Shown piece by piece: positions 1-7,825 of a stretch of DNA of 11,524 nt. This DNA is from an uncultured Verrucomicrobiota bacterium (lineage in GTDB: Bacteria > Verrucomicrobiota > Verrucomicrobiae > Opitutales > Opitutaceae). Made by a program: the position numbers and the translations under genes. Numbering within the stretch: the first letter of the stretch is position 1; each line of letters begins with the position of its first letter. The DNA lies in contig CAMLQS010000148.1 in NCBI GenBank assembly GCA_946482165.1, positions 1 through 11,524 on the forward strand, written 5' to 3'. The notes under the pieces were generated by a model that was not told the DNA's origin, did no database searches, and saw only the letters and a program-made list of their open reading frames with translations.

Positions 1-400
1 TGCCGAAATAGACCCGGAACTTGCCGTCGTGGTAACGAATGGCGCCGGCCCAGATGCCTCTGCCATAGCGGTTCATCCGGTCCCAGTTCATGTCGGGGCC
101 GATCCGGGTGACGTCATCCACCACGTGGCCGATGATCCGCCAGTTCACCAGGTCCTTCGAACGGAGCACGACCATGCCGGGCGAATACTGCATCGTGGAC
201 GAGATGGCGTAGTAGTCGGAGCCGACGCGGATGCAGTCGAGGTCGCTGTAGTCGCCGGGCAATACGGGATTGCGGTAGGTGCCGTCCTTCTGGTCTCCCC
301 AAAGAGGCCAGTCACCCCATTTGCCCGGGGTTTGGGCACCGCCGAGCAGCGGCGCCGCGCACAGGAGGAACAGGGGCAGGAGTCTTGATTTTGGTAACAT
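1..400 (-). CDS. Secreted glycoside hydrolase family 43 protein, N-terminal part (cut by window edge)
   Basis: This is the first 133 codons of a gene that continues beyond the left edge. The start is the ATG at 400-398. It opens a signal peptide (MLPKSRLLPLFLLCAAPLLGGA, about residues 1-22) with a likely cleavage before QTPGKW. Residues 42-64 (YRNPVLPGDYSDLDCIRVGS, then DYY) match the start of the five-bladed beta-propeller of GH43. In that family the aspartate of a Y-x-D-P-like motif is the general base, and D53 is the candidate here, although the usual proline is leucine. Further family hallmarks are SKDLVNW (residues 81-87) and GIWAGAIRYHDGKFRVYF (115-132). Known GH43 enzymes are beta-xylosidases, arabinofuranosidases, arabinanases or galactosidases; the substrate cannot be told from this fragment. 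The general acid and pKa-modulator residues lie outside the window. No ribosome-binding site is visible. Family call is firm, specificity unknown. Confidence 0.85.
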   Translation of the reverse strand, partial: MLPKSRLLPLFLLCAAPLLGGAQTPGKWGDWPLWGDQKDGTYRNPVLPGDYSDLDCIRVGSDYYAISSTMQYSPGMVVLRSKDLVNWRIIGHVVDDVTRIGPDMNWDRMNRYGRGIWAGAIRYHDGKFRVYFG

Positions 401-507
401 GGGAAATCCAACGGGCGCGAGGCGCCACGAGCCGATCAACGACGGGAAGGGGGGAACTCATGGGACGGGACAACTCAAGCGTCCCACCCGGGCTCGGAAG
501 CTAGGGC

Positions 508-536
508 ACTATAACAGGGAAAAGCCATTTCCCCAA
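508..536 (-). promoter_or_regulatory. Candidate sigma-70 promoter for the GH43 gene
   Basis: Read on the minus strand, TTGGGG (536-531) is followed after 17 bases by TATAGT (513-508), which is preceded by TG one base upstream, giving an extended -10 of the TGNTATAAT form. The spacing is ideal for a housekeeping promoter, and the -10 matches five of six consensus bases. Transcription would start near position 501, leaving a leader of about 100 bases before the GH43 ATG at 400. The -35 is only half consensus. It is the most convincing promoter in the window, but it is predicted from sequence alone. Confidence 0.45.
517..533. promoter_or_regulatory. Inverted repeat in the GH43 promoter spacer, candidate operator
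   Basis: GGGAAA (517-522), five spacer bases and TTTCCC (528-533) form a perfect six-base inverted repeat. It fills the spacer between the candidate -10 and -35 elements and touches the -35. A repressor bound here would block RNA polymerase directly. On the minus strand the repeat is also preceded by two copies of TTGGGGA two bases apart, the second overlapping the -35. Which regulator might bind is unknown. Confidence 0.3.
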
Positions 537-599
537 TATCCCCAAACAAGGGATGCAACGGCGCCGACACGGCTAAGCGGCAGGTGCCATCAGCAACGA

Positions 600-627
600 G
601 GCGAGGGGGGCCGAAGCCCCCCTCGCC
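600..627 (-). terminator. UUCG-capped GC hairpin downstream of the pseudopilin gene
   Basis: GGCGAGGGGGG (600-610) pairs perfectly with CCCCCCTCGCC (617-627), and one further C-G pair closes a four-base loop. On the minus strand the loop reads C(TTCG)G, the extra-stable UUCG tetraloop, giving a 12-bp stem. It lies about 60 bases after the stop codon of the minus-strand gene ending at 687 and before the next minus-strand gene. The position suggests a terminator or a 3'-end stabiliser. The run of T that marks an intrinsic terminator is missing after the stem; a T6 run lies before it instead, so the mechanism is uncertain. Confidence 0.5.
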
Positions 628-686
628 CGGTGAAAAAAGCGACGCGAAACCTACGCTCGGCCGCCACCATGCAGAGCCCACCCAAC

Positions 687-1430
687 TCAGAACCAAAAAT
701 TCGGGGTGTTCTGTATCGTTTTTACGGTGTAGACGGCCGGATCGAAGGGATTGGTGCCTTCGACGAAGGGTCGCCACTTTACGCTGCCGTCCACAAAGCC
801 GGTGTGCCCTCCCATCGGACGGCCGCCCGACATATGATTGCTTACGTTGTTGGGCAGCCCTCCGTTCACTTGGGTGAAGCTCCCGCCCGAGCCGGAGATC
901 ACCGCGTCCACCACAAGCGGACGGCGGCTGGCGGGAACCACCATCTTGACGGCTCCAACCGCGACCTCGTATTCGGCCTTGATGCGGTCGTTGCGCCAAA
1001 TCGGGCCGACCTGTCCGGTTCCCGGCACAAGCAGCACGTAACCTGTCACGGCATAACCCGGGTTTCCCTCGTAGGGGAACAACCGTTCTATCGGGTAAAG
1101 CGTCAGCATGTTGGAGGACGGACAGTAAAGGAGTTCGCGGCCGGCCTGATTGGAAAGAGTGCGCGCCAGATTGATATCGATGTCCCACGCCCAACTTCCC
1201 CCGTTGGTCGGGAAGACGTATCCTTTGCTGGTGGATGCATAGTTCACCAAACCGAGGGCGATCTGGCGGACGTTGCTCATACACTTGGCGCGTTTCGCAT
1301 GTTCACGCACGCGGCCCACGGTGGGGACAAGGATCGCGGCAAGGATGCCGATGATCGCGATGACGGTCAGAAGCTCGATCAAGGTAAAGCCGCGCCGCGG
1401 GGCGAGCACGGAGGAGAATGAAGTCTTCAT
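687..1430 (-). CDS. Prepilin-type N-terminal cleavage/methylation protein (pseudopilin-like)
   Basis: This 247-aa protein has a classic type IV prepilin leader. Residues 1-14 end in RRG, followed by [20 protein letters not shown], with cleavage expected after G14, the new N-terminus at F15 and the conserved glutamate at +5 (E19). Residues 15-39 are the hydrophobic alpha helix used for membrane insertion and filament packing. Next come an amphipathic stretch ([18 protein letters not shown]) and a variable globular region. The C-terminal part holds H199...DG (214-215) followed by SVKWRPF. This resembles the prepilin-associated H-X9-DG domain common in Verrucomicrobia, Planctomycetes and Lentisphaerae, but with 14 residues between H and DG. 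I chose the ATG at 1430 because it places the leader at the N-terminus; the open frame extends 65 codons upstream without family features and overlaps the preceding gene. No ribosome-binding site is seen. It lies 74 bp behind the giant secreted-protein gene, so co-transcription is possible. The function of such pseudopilins next to glycan-degradation genes is not established. Confidence 0.88.
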   Translation of the reverse strand: MKTSFSSVLAPRRGFTLIELLTVIAIIGILAAILVPTVGRVREHAKRAKCMSNVRQIALGLVNYASTSKGYVFPTNGGSWAWDIDINLARTLSNQAGRELLYCPSSNMLTLYPIERLFPYEGNPGYAVTGYVLLVPGTGQVGPIWRNDRIKAEYEVAVGAVKMVVPASRRPLVVDAVISGSGGSFTQVNGGLPNNVSNHMSGGRPMGGHTGFVDGSVKWRPFVEGTNPFDPAVYTVKTIQNTPNFWF

Positions 1431-1455
1431 GTTCTTTGAATCGGATTGGGGACGG

Positions 1456-1486
1456 GCACGGCCGCCGCGGATATCGGCGGCCGTGC
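1456..1486 (-). terminator. Perfect 12-bp hairpin between the giant gene and the pseudopilin gene
   Basis: GCACGGCCGCCG (1456-1467) is perfectly complementary to CGGCGGCCGTGC (1475-1486), with a seven-base loop. It starts 18 bases after the stop codon of the 1964-aa gene and ends 25 bases before the pseudopilin start. No T-run follows on either strand. It could end most transcripts of the giant gene, act as a partial terminator that lowers pseudopilin expression, or protect an mRNA 3' end. Confidence 0.45.
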
Positions 1487-1504
1487 GATTGCGCCGGGCC
1501 TTGT

Positions 1505-4500
1505 TTAAGGCGCGGTCACGACCAGGCGCAGGAAGCGGCGCGCCTGGCTGTCGAGCGACACGGTGTCGGTGTAGGTTTTGTTGCCCGCGCTGCTGAAGGG
1601 CCCGTAGGTATGCACGGTGCCCCAAGTGACGAGGTCGTTGCTCGCCTCGATCTTGTAGACCAAGGTCGGGTCGCCACCGTGGCTGAAGCCCAGGGAGAGG
1701 GCGTTGCCCACGCGGCCCACCGTGACCGACAGGGCGCCGGCCGCGTTCGGGTTGGTGCCGAGCGCATACTCGAGGAGATTCGACTGTCCGTCGCCGTCGG
1801 GGTCGGCGGTGTTGGCCGCGTTGCCGGTGTTGGCGGTGGTGCCGAAGTTCGTCTGGCGCCAGCTTTCGATGGCGGTCACGGTGTTGGCGGGCGTGGCCGA
1901 GACTTCGGCGGAGTAGCCGCTCTCCGCCGCGGGGCTGCTCTTCGAGGCCGTCACCACGTAGTAGTAGGTGGTGCCGTTGACCGCAGTGGCGTCGGTGTAG
2001 CTGGTCGTGGTCAGGCCGTTGACGAGCACGGCGTAGCCGGAGCCCGAGGTGGTGGAGCGGCGGACGCTGTAGCTGGTCGCGCCGGAGGAGGCGTTCCAGC
2101 CAAGGACCACCTGGGCGTTGCCGGCGGTGGCGGCGACGCCGGTGGGCGCGGCGGGCGCGATGTCCTCGGCCGTAACCAAGAGCTGGAACCCGACCAAGGG
2201 CACCAAGCCGCCGCCTTGCGCGGTGGTGTCTGCGCTGAGGGTCCAGGAAACGGTGCCGTCCGCCGAGACCACGCCCGAGTGGACGACATAGGCGGAGGTG
2301 CCGGGCCAGCCAGCCTCGTTCGCCCAGCCGAAGTTGGCGATCGAGGTTTCGGGGTTGTTCAGCTCGATGTTGCGACCCGCGTCGGAGGAGAGGGCGCCCG
2401 TGCCGAAGACGCTGGTTTTACCCGCCGGGCTGTTGAGGTGGTTGTTCGGCGTCGCGAGGGCCACAACGGCGGTGTCGTTGACCGTCACCGCGGGATCGTT
2501 GGCCGCGGGACCAGTCTTGGTCGTCTTGCCGACCGCGTAGACGTAGAGGACGACTCTCTTGCCGGCGAGAGCCTGCAGGCCTCCCACCGTGGCGGTGAAG
2601 GGCGTGGCGGGCGGCGTCGCGCTGTAGTTGGCGAAGAGATAGTCGCGTTCCAAGCTTTCCGCAGGGGTGCCGGTGATGCCGCCGTTGGCGATGTTGTCCT
2701 CGGCGCCATTCGCGCCGACGTAGCCGAAGGTCACGCCGGAGAGAGCGAGGCCGGTCGACTCCTGCGAGAGCACACGGGTGGCCGAGCCGGCCGCGCCGAG
2801 GATGCCGTTCCAGATCGTGGTGCTCGGTTCCAGGCCGGCGTGCGAATAGCTGCCGTCGGCGCGCAGAAGGCATTCGCCCGTATAGTTGGGCGAGACGGCG
2901 GTGTTGAGGTCGCCGTTTATCAGGAGCGAGCGAGTGCCGTCCACCACGATGAGGGAAGCCGTGCGGGTGGTCGTGATCGTGCCCAAGGCCGAGATCTCGG
3001 TGATGGCCACGCTATAGTTGCCGCTCGAGGCGCCGGCGACGTTGCTCAGGTCGAGCGTCGCGGCGGTCTGGCCGGAGATGTCCACGCCGTCCTTCTGCCA
3101 CTGATAGCTCAGCGTGCCCGAGTTTTGGGACACGGCGGTGACGGCGAAGCTCACGTTGGCGCCGCCCTTCACGATCTTCGACGCCGGGGCGTTGGAGACG
3201 ATGATGGGATAAGCCGCGCCCGAGGGAGTGCGGTCCACGATCTCGATCGCGGCGATGCCGCCGGCGTTCTTGTTCAGCACCGAGTCGATCGCCGTGATGG
3301 TGAGATCGTAGCCGGTGACGCCGGCGAACCGCACGAAGGTCGCGGGAGGCGTGACGAGCGCGTCGGATCGGGTGAGGGATTCGCCCATGGCGAAAGGCAC
3401 GGTATAGGGGGTCGTCGTGTCGGGCTTGGGCGTGACGACGTAGCTGTCGTGCTGGAACACGCGGTAGTAATAGGTCGGCGAGCCTTCACGGTTGATCTTG
3501 AGGCTGCCCACCTCGCCGTTGATGCCACCCGCCACATGGACGTAGACGTCGTAGCTGGCGTAGGGAATGTTGGATACGGTCACGCTGGTGCCGGCGGCGA
3601 GGCGGGACTCGATGTAGCCGTGCAGGAGGAGGCCGTCCGGTGTCTTGGCGACCACATCTCCCGTGTTGGACTGGGCCGACCAGGCGCCGACGGCGCTCCA
3701 AGTAGCCGTCGCCGCCGCCGCGGCCGAGGCGTTGGCTTCAACCAGCGCGAGCGGCGTGCTCTGGACGGCGACGCCGGTGACGGTCGCGGAGTTGTTCCAG
3801 TTGACCATCGGATAGACGCCGGCGGATTGGCTGGCGGACATGATGCCAAGCTCCTTGGACCAGTTGTTGGTGCCGGTGGCCGCGCCGACGAAGTTCAGGC
3901 CAAGGGAACGCGCGCCTGCGGCGGGAACATCCAGGACGCGCAGTCGCGCGGTCACGGTCGTGGAGAGCGACGCACCGGCGGAGTCGGTGACGACAAGCGA
4001 ATACACACCGTTGGAACCGAGCGTGACGGAGGAACGGGAGAGCGTGGTGGTCGTTTCGCCGGTGAGCTCGACACCGTCCTTATACCACTGGTAGCTGAGC
4101 GTGCCGCCCATGTTGGACGCGGCCGTGGCGGTGAAGACCACATTGGCGCCGGGATAGACCGAGGTGTAGTTCGGCGAGACGCTTGCGGTGGGGGGAATGA
4201 CGGCGACGCCGCCGGAGGAGTTGAGGAAATGGCCCGGCGCCAGCGCGGCGCGCGTGATACGCACCTCGTCGAGGTCGCCGCGGAGAAAGTCCGTGTCAGC
4301 CAAGTTGAAATCGCCGCGACCCACGGTCCAAGGCGTGTCGGAACCGGTGGCGGGGACGAAGAGGCCGTTGAAACCGGTGGTAGAGCCGACCTCGGTGCCG
4401 TTCACGTAGAGTTTAAGGGTGCCGACGCCGGCGTTACCGACGGCGGCGACGTGATACCAAGTGCCGATCGCGGGCAGGCTCGTGCTATTGATCTGGATGT

Positions 4501-7399
4501 TTCGGTTGTCCTTGGTGATCAATTCCACGCGGAACCCGGTGCCGCCCTTCGAGAGGTAGAGGAGCGCTTGGCCACCGAGGCCCTGCCCCGCGGTGCCTAT
4601 GCCGGTCGTCACGTCGTCACGGCCGACGATGGTCTGGACGCCGGCCAGATCGCTGAAGCGCACGAATGCCTCGATCGTGAAGTTGGTGAGGACGGTGTCG
4701 GCGAGCGTGCCGCTCGTAGGAGCGACGAGGCCGTTGTTACCCGCGGCGGGGAAGTTCGCGCCCAAGGTGTTGGCGGCGCCGGTGGCCGGGATAACGGTAT
4801 AGAACGGGGTGGCGTTGGTGTAGGTCGCGGTTCCGAGCATGTTCAGATTGCTGCCGCCGACCAAATCAAGCGCGGGCGAGACATTGGCGCCATTCGTGCC
4901 ATCCTCGAAGCGGTAGTAGGACACGACCAGTTCGTTCGCGGGCTGAACCGTGATGGGCGAGAATGTGACCGTGGTGGTGGTCGCCGGCTTGCTGGCGGCC
5001 TCGGCGGCGTGGTCGGTCACGATGACCGAATAGATCCCGCCGTTGGCGGCGGTGGCGTTGGAGACCGTAAGCGTGGAGCCGGTTGCGCCGGTGATGGCGA
5101 CCGGGGTGGCGCCGGCGTCCGCCTGATAATACCACTGATAGGTAAGGTTGCCAAAACCCGTGGCGGAGACGTTTAGCACAATGTCGGTGCCGGTCACGTA
5201 GCCGGTGCCTTGGCTGACCGGGGCGACGGTGGGCGGGGGATATACGAAATCCGGATCGTTGATCACGCTGAGCACGCCGGTGGCGGGATCGAACTCGTAG
5301 AAAGCGCCGCCGACCGGGCGAACCCACTTGGCGCCATCGAGGGTGAAATCGGGAATGGTGAAAGACGTCCCGAAGGTCTCGTTCAGCGTGGAGACGTCCA
5401 CGATCTGCCAAGAGTCGCCAAGCGTCGTGCTGGCGGCGGCAAGATCGAAGACGAAGTCGCCGTCGATGGTGATGGTGCCGTTGCCGGTCACCTTGTTGTT
5501 CACGCCGTTCGCGCCGATCACAAACTTGAGCGAGGCGTTGTCGGCGAGCACGAGGCTGCCGTTATTGATGGTGGTGTTGCCGGTGTAGGTGTTGACGCCG
5601 GTGACGGTGGTGGTGCCGGAACCGGTGAAGGTCATGCCGCCGCCGGCTGCGTTGGCCCCGGTCGTGATGGCGCCGAGGGTGGCGGCGGTCACAGCGCCTC
5701 CGCCGCCAAGAGTCACCGCGGTGGGGGCGACCGAGTAAGTGCCGGGGCTGGTGACGACGATGCCGCCGACCTTGTAGGTGCCCTTGCCGGTGCCGTCGTC
5801 CACCATCGTCGCGTAACCGGTCGCCGGGTTGCCCGTGCCTCCCGTGATCTTAATCAACGGCGCGCCGATATATCCCGAGCCGCCATCGGTGACGGCGATC
5901 GCCGTGACGCCACTGCCCGTCGCCGCGGCGAGAACCTTGGCGACCGTGATGTTGGTGCCGTTGTTATCGATCGTGCCGCCACCGCCATAAACGGTGACCG
6001 CGTCGATGTTGCCGCTGGCCAGGAAATTGGCGCCGGCGTTGGTGGTGTGCGCCCTCAAGGTGCCGCCGTTGAAATTGAGGAGGGCCGTCGGATTTGCGGC
6101 GGCGGCGGTGACACGCGATCCCTGAAGGAGACCGCCTGAGAGCAAGTTGATCACGCCCAGCGTGCCGGCCGTGTTTGTGACGGAGAGGTCGATGTAGTCG
6201 TCGCCCGTGACGGAGCCATTGGCGATGTTAACCACCGATTGCGCGCCGCTGCTGTTACCCCACTGCAAGCCCAAGCGGGAGTTGTTGGCATCCGCGGCGC
6301 CGTTGACTTTGCTAAACTCCACCGAGCCTCCGGTCACGTTCAGCAAGCCGGAGCTCGTCTGGGTTCCGCGGCCGAGAACGATCCAGCCGTTCGAGGTGAA
6401 GGAGCCGCCCGACACATCCATCACACCGACCGTGTTGGGCTGGGTGCCTCCCATACCCGCCTCGTTCGCGGTCAGCGATCCGCCGGAGAGCTGATAGTAG
6501 CCATAACCACCGGAATTCGAGCCGATGCGGAGGTTATCGACACTGGCCACCTGCGTCAGCGTCAGCGTGCCGCCGCTCTGATAAACGGCACCGCCGCCCG
6601 TCCCCGCGCCGGCGTCGCCGACGAACAGGTTGAAGCGATTGGTGATATTTGCGCCGGGGGTGATTTTGAGAGTCGCGGGTGTGTTGGCCACCGTGCCGAC
6701 CTTGAAGTTGGCGTTGGCGGCACTGGTGCCGACGGTGTTGGAAAGAGTCAGCGTGCCGCCGGAAACGAAGATCGCGCCCGTGTTGGTGTTCGCCCCGGAG
6801 AGTGTCAGCGTTCCGGCGCCGCTCTTGGTCAAGGCCACTTGGCCCGAGCCGTCGGCGATGACGCCGCTGATGGTCGTGCTCCCCGCGCCGGCCACCGTGA
6901 GGGTCTTTGTGCCGGTCGTCGACGCGCTGATGCCGCCCGCGATGGCAAGGCTGTTCGCGGCGCTGTCGTTGGTGAACGTGTAGGCGCCCGTGGTGCTCAG
7001 CGCAAGGTTCGCGTTGAAGAGCTGGTTGGCCGCCACCGTCGAGCCGATCGTGATGGCGTTGCCCACCGTGCCAAACGTGAGGGTCTGGCCGCCGGAGCCG
7101 ATGGTGTAGGCCGCGACCGAGGCGGTGTCGAAGACGACGGAGCCGATGGTCACGCCGGCGCCGAGGTCGATGCTCGTGTTCCCTGACGCGCTGTTGAAGG
7201 TCGCGATGTCGCCCGTGCCGGGGACGGGGCTGGCGCTCCAGTTGGAGGCGTTGGACCAGGCGCTGTCGGCGGCGCCGAGCCAGCTGCCGCTGGCGGCGTG
7301 GGAGGCGGATGCGGCGGCAAGGGACGCGGCGATCCCGAGGAGGACTTTTTTCGACAGCGTGCTGCAGTGGCGCGGACGCGCTTGAGTATCGAGGGGCAT
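1505..7399 (-). CDS. Giant secreted multidomain protein with autotransporter-associated beta-strand repeats, Ig-like, LamG and FN3 domains
   Basis: The 1964-aa product starts at the ATG at 7399. That start gives a signal peptide with a long n-region, ending ASHA/ASG at about residue 35; the open frame runs 50 codons further up without signal features. Domains in order: beta-rich N-terminus with an autotransporter-associated beta-strand repeat (about 173-220, [19 protein letters not shown]); glycine-rich beta-helix-like turns with GGS/GGT steps (233-435); a [20 protein letters not shown] insert (500-570); a second such repeat (586-620); Ig-like (723-823); LamG/concanavalin-like (826-1065); Ig-like (1067-1157); an unassigned NWNN-containing domain (1160-1390); Ig-like (1393-1487); a second unassigned domain (1490-1747); FN3 (1749-1837); [19 protein letters not shown], a calcium-loop-like segment (1866-1884); and a final beta domain (1890-1964). 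There is no autotransporter beta-barrel and no PEP-CTERM anchor. Likely a surface or extracellular glycan-binding or adhesion protein. No catalytic domain is recognised. Domain limits are by eye. Confidence 0.88.
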   Translation of the reverse strand: MPLDTQARPRHCSTLSKKVLLGIAASLAAASASHAASGSWLGAADSAWSNASNWSASPVPGTGDIATFNSASGNTSIDLGAGVTIGSVVFDTASVAAYTIGSGGQTLTFGTVGNAITIGSTVAANQLFNANLALSTTGAYTFTNDSAANSLAIAGGISASTTGTKTLTVAGAGSTTISGVIADGSGQVALTKSGAGTLTLSGANTNTGAIFVSGGTLTLSNTVGTSAANANFKVGTVANTPATLKITPGANITNRFNLFVGDAGAGTGGGAVYQSGGTLTLTQVASVDNLRIGSNSGGYGYYQLSGGSLTANEAGMGGTQPNTVGVMDVSGGSFTSNGWIVLGRGTQTSSGLLNVTGGSVEFSKVNGAADANNSRLGLQWGNSSGAQSVVNIANGSVTGDDYIDLSVTNTAGTLGVINLLSGGLLQGSRVTAAAANPTALLNFNGGTLRAHTTNAGANFLASGNIDAVTVYGGGGTIDNNGTNITVAKVLAAATGSGVTAIAVTDGGSGYIGAPLIKITGGTGNPATGYATMVDDGTGKGTYKVGGIVVTSPGTYSVAPTAVTLGGGGAVTAATLGAITTGANAAGGGMTFTGSGTTTVTGVNTYTGNTTINNGSLVLADNASLKFVIGANGVNNKVTGNGTITIDGDFVFDLAAASTTLGDSWQIVDVSTLNETFGTSFTIPDFTLDGAKWVRPVGGAFYEFDPATGVLSVINDPDFVYPPPTVAPVSQGTGYVTGTDIVLNVSATGFGNLTYQWYYQADAGATPVAITGATGSTLTVSNATAANGGIYSVIVTDHAAEAASKPATTTTVTFSPITVQPANELVVSYYRFEDGTNGANVSPALDLVGGSNLNMLGTATYTNATPFYTVIPATGAANTLGANFPAAGNNGLVAPTSGTLADTVLTNFTIEAFVRFSDLAGVQTIVGRDDVTTGIGTAGQGLGGQALLYLSKGGTGFRVELITKDNRNIQINSTSLPAIGTWYHVAAVGNAGVGTLKLYVNGTEVGSTTGFNGLFVPATGSDTPWTVGRGDFNLADTDFLRGDLDEVRITRAALAPGHFLNSSGGVAVIPPTASVSPNYTSVYPGANVVFTATAASNMGGTLSYQWYKDGVELTGETTTTLSRSSVTLGSNGVYSLVVTDSAGASLSTTVTARLRVLDVPAAGARSLGLNFVGAATGTNNWSKELGIMSASQSAGVYPMVNWNNSATVTGVAVQSTPLALVEANASAAAAATATWSAVGAWSAQSNTGDVVAKTPDGLLLHGYIESRLAAGTSVTVSNIPYASYDVYVHVAGGINGEVGSLKINREGSPTYYYRVFQHDSYVVTPKPDTTTPYTVPFAMGESLTRSDALVTPPATFVRFAGVTGYDLTITAIDSVLNKNAGGIAAIEIVDRTPSGAAYPIIVSNAPASKIVKGGANVSFAVTAVSQNSGTLSYQWQKDGVDISGQTAATLDLSNVAGASSGNYSVAITEISALGTITTTRTASLIVVDGTRSLLINGDLNTAVSPNYTGECLLRADGSYSHAGLEPSTTIWNGILGAAGSATRVLSQESTGLALSGVTFGYVGANGAEDNIANGGITGTPAESLERDYLFANYSATPPATPFTATVGGLQALAGKRVVLYVYAVGKTTKTGPAANDPAVTVNDTAVVALATPNNHLNSPAGKTSVFGTGALSSDAGRNIELNNPETSIANFGWANEAGWPGTSAYVVHSGVVSADGTVSWTLSADTTAQGGGLVPLVGFQLLVTAEDIAPAAPTGVAATAGNAQVVLGWNASSGATSYSVRRSTTSGSGYAVLVNGLTTTSYTDATAVNGTTYYYVVTASKSSPAAESGYSAEVSATPANTVTAIESWRQTNFGTTANTGNAANTADPDGDGQSNLLEYALGTNPNAAGALSVTVGRVGNALSLGFSHGGDPTLVYKIEASNDLVTWGTVHTYGPFSSAGNKTYTDTVSLDSQARRFLRLVVTAP

Positions 7400-7825
7400 G
7401 GGTTTTTGTGGGCTGATTCGTGAGGCGAGCCCGCCTCGCATCACACGATGCGGAGCGGGCGGGCGCAGGGGTCGCGGCGGCACACGGCCGACGCGGAAAC
7501 GAGAAAGGAAGTCGGGGGCGAGATTCGACCGCCGGGGGTCGATGGACAACCGCCCTCCCTGTTTATCGTGTTAGCCTGCGGTCCGCGCCGCCCGCCCCGA
7601 AAGGCTGCCATGCCCAAAAGGAGGTCGCGTATGATTCGCGACCTGATGCACCTGTCGCCGGATCGCCCGCGGCGCGCCGGAACCCGATGAATCGCGAGCG
7701 CGCGAGGTCGCTCCGTTCGAAGGGCGATCACGAAAACGCCGGAAGCGAACATGGTCGGCGACGCGGCCTCGTGCCGAGAGTTCCGCGCGATGGCGAAAGA
7801 ACGCCCGCCTTCCGTCCGGATGCGG
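7400..7825. other. Intergenic region upstream of the giant gene
   Basis: This 426-bp stretch lies between the LamG gene stop and the giant gene start, both on the minus strand. I see no convincing gene. It holds several small inverted repeats: GAGGCG-n4-CGCCTC (7422-7437), just before the giant gene start; TCGACC-n6-GGTCGA (7525-7542); and AGGTCGCG-n7-CGCGACCT (7622-7644). No promoter with good -10 and -35 elements stands out, although the giant gene probably starts from here. No strong intrinsic terminator for the LamG gene is visible. Confidence 0.6.
7618..7690 (+). other. Consensus Shine-Dalgarno followed by a 19-codon open frame
   Basis: AAGGAGGT (7618-7625) is fully complementary to the usual 16S rRNA tail and sits at ideal spacing before an ATG at 7631. 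The frame encodes MIRDLMHLSPDRPRRAGTR and stops at 7688-7690. Part of the ribosome-binding site and the ATG lie in a hairpin (AGGTCGCG-n7-CGCGACCT, 7622-7644), with the ATG in the loop. An overlapping longer version begins at the ATG at 7610. It could be a leader peptide or small protein, but no gene follows on this strand until 9175 and the peptide is of no known family. Chance is a serious alternative in such GC-rich DNA. Confidence 0.15.

Noticed and set aside
1418..5176. A 1252-codon open frame on the plus strand opposite the giant gene, and similar long plus-strand frames at 5210-6139 and 6239-7186
   Set aside because: The translation is a low-complexity mix of G, R, A, D and V without signal, domain or hydrophobic pattern. 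It lies antisense to a clearly coding frame in GC-rich DNA, where stops are rare on the opposite strand.
5500..6900. Possible DNA repeat array in the 5' half of the giant gene
   Set aside because: The repeated GCCG/GTTG look comes from degenerate glycine-, threonine- and serine-rich beta-repeat codons. No exact tandem unit or spacer-repeat structure is present, so it is not a CRISPR or satellite.
7400..7549. N-terminal extension of the giant protein by 50 residues
   Set aside because: The extension is rich in R and P, has no signal features, and would bury the signal peptide that begins at the ATG at 7399.
7441..7752. Minus-strand frame of 103 codons in the region upstream of the giant gene
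   Set aside because: Composition is arginine-rich with no domain, and it overlaps the upstream end of the giant gene's extended frame. A chance frame is more likely.
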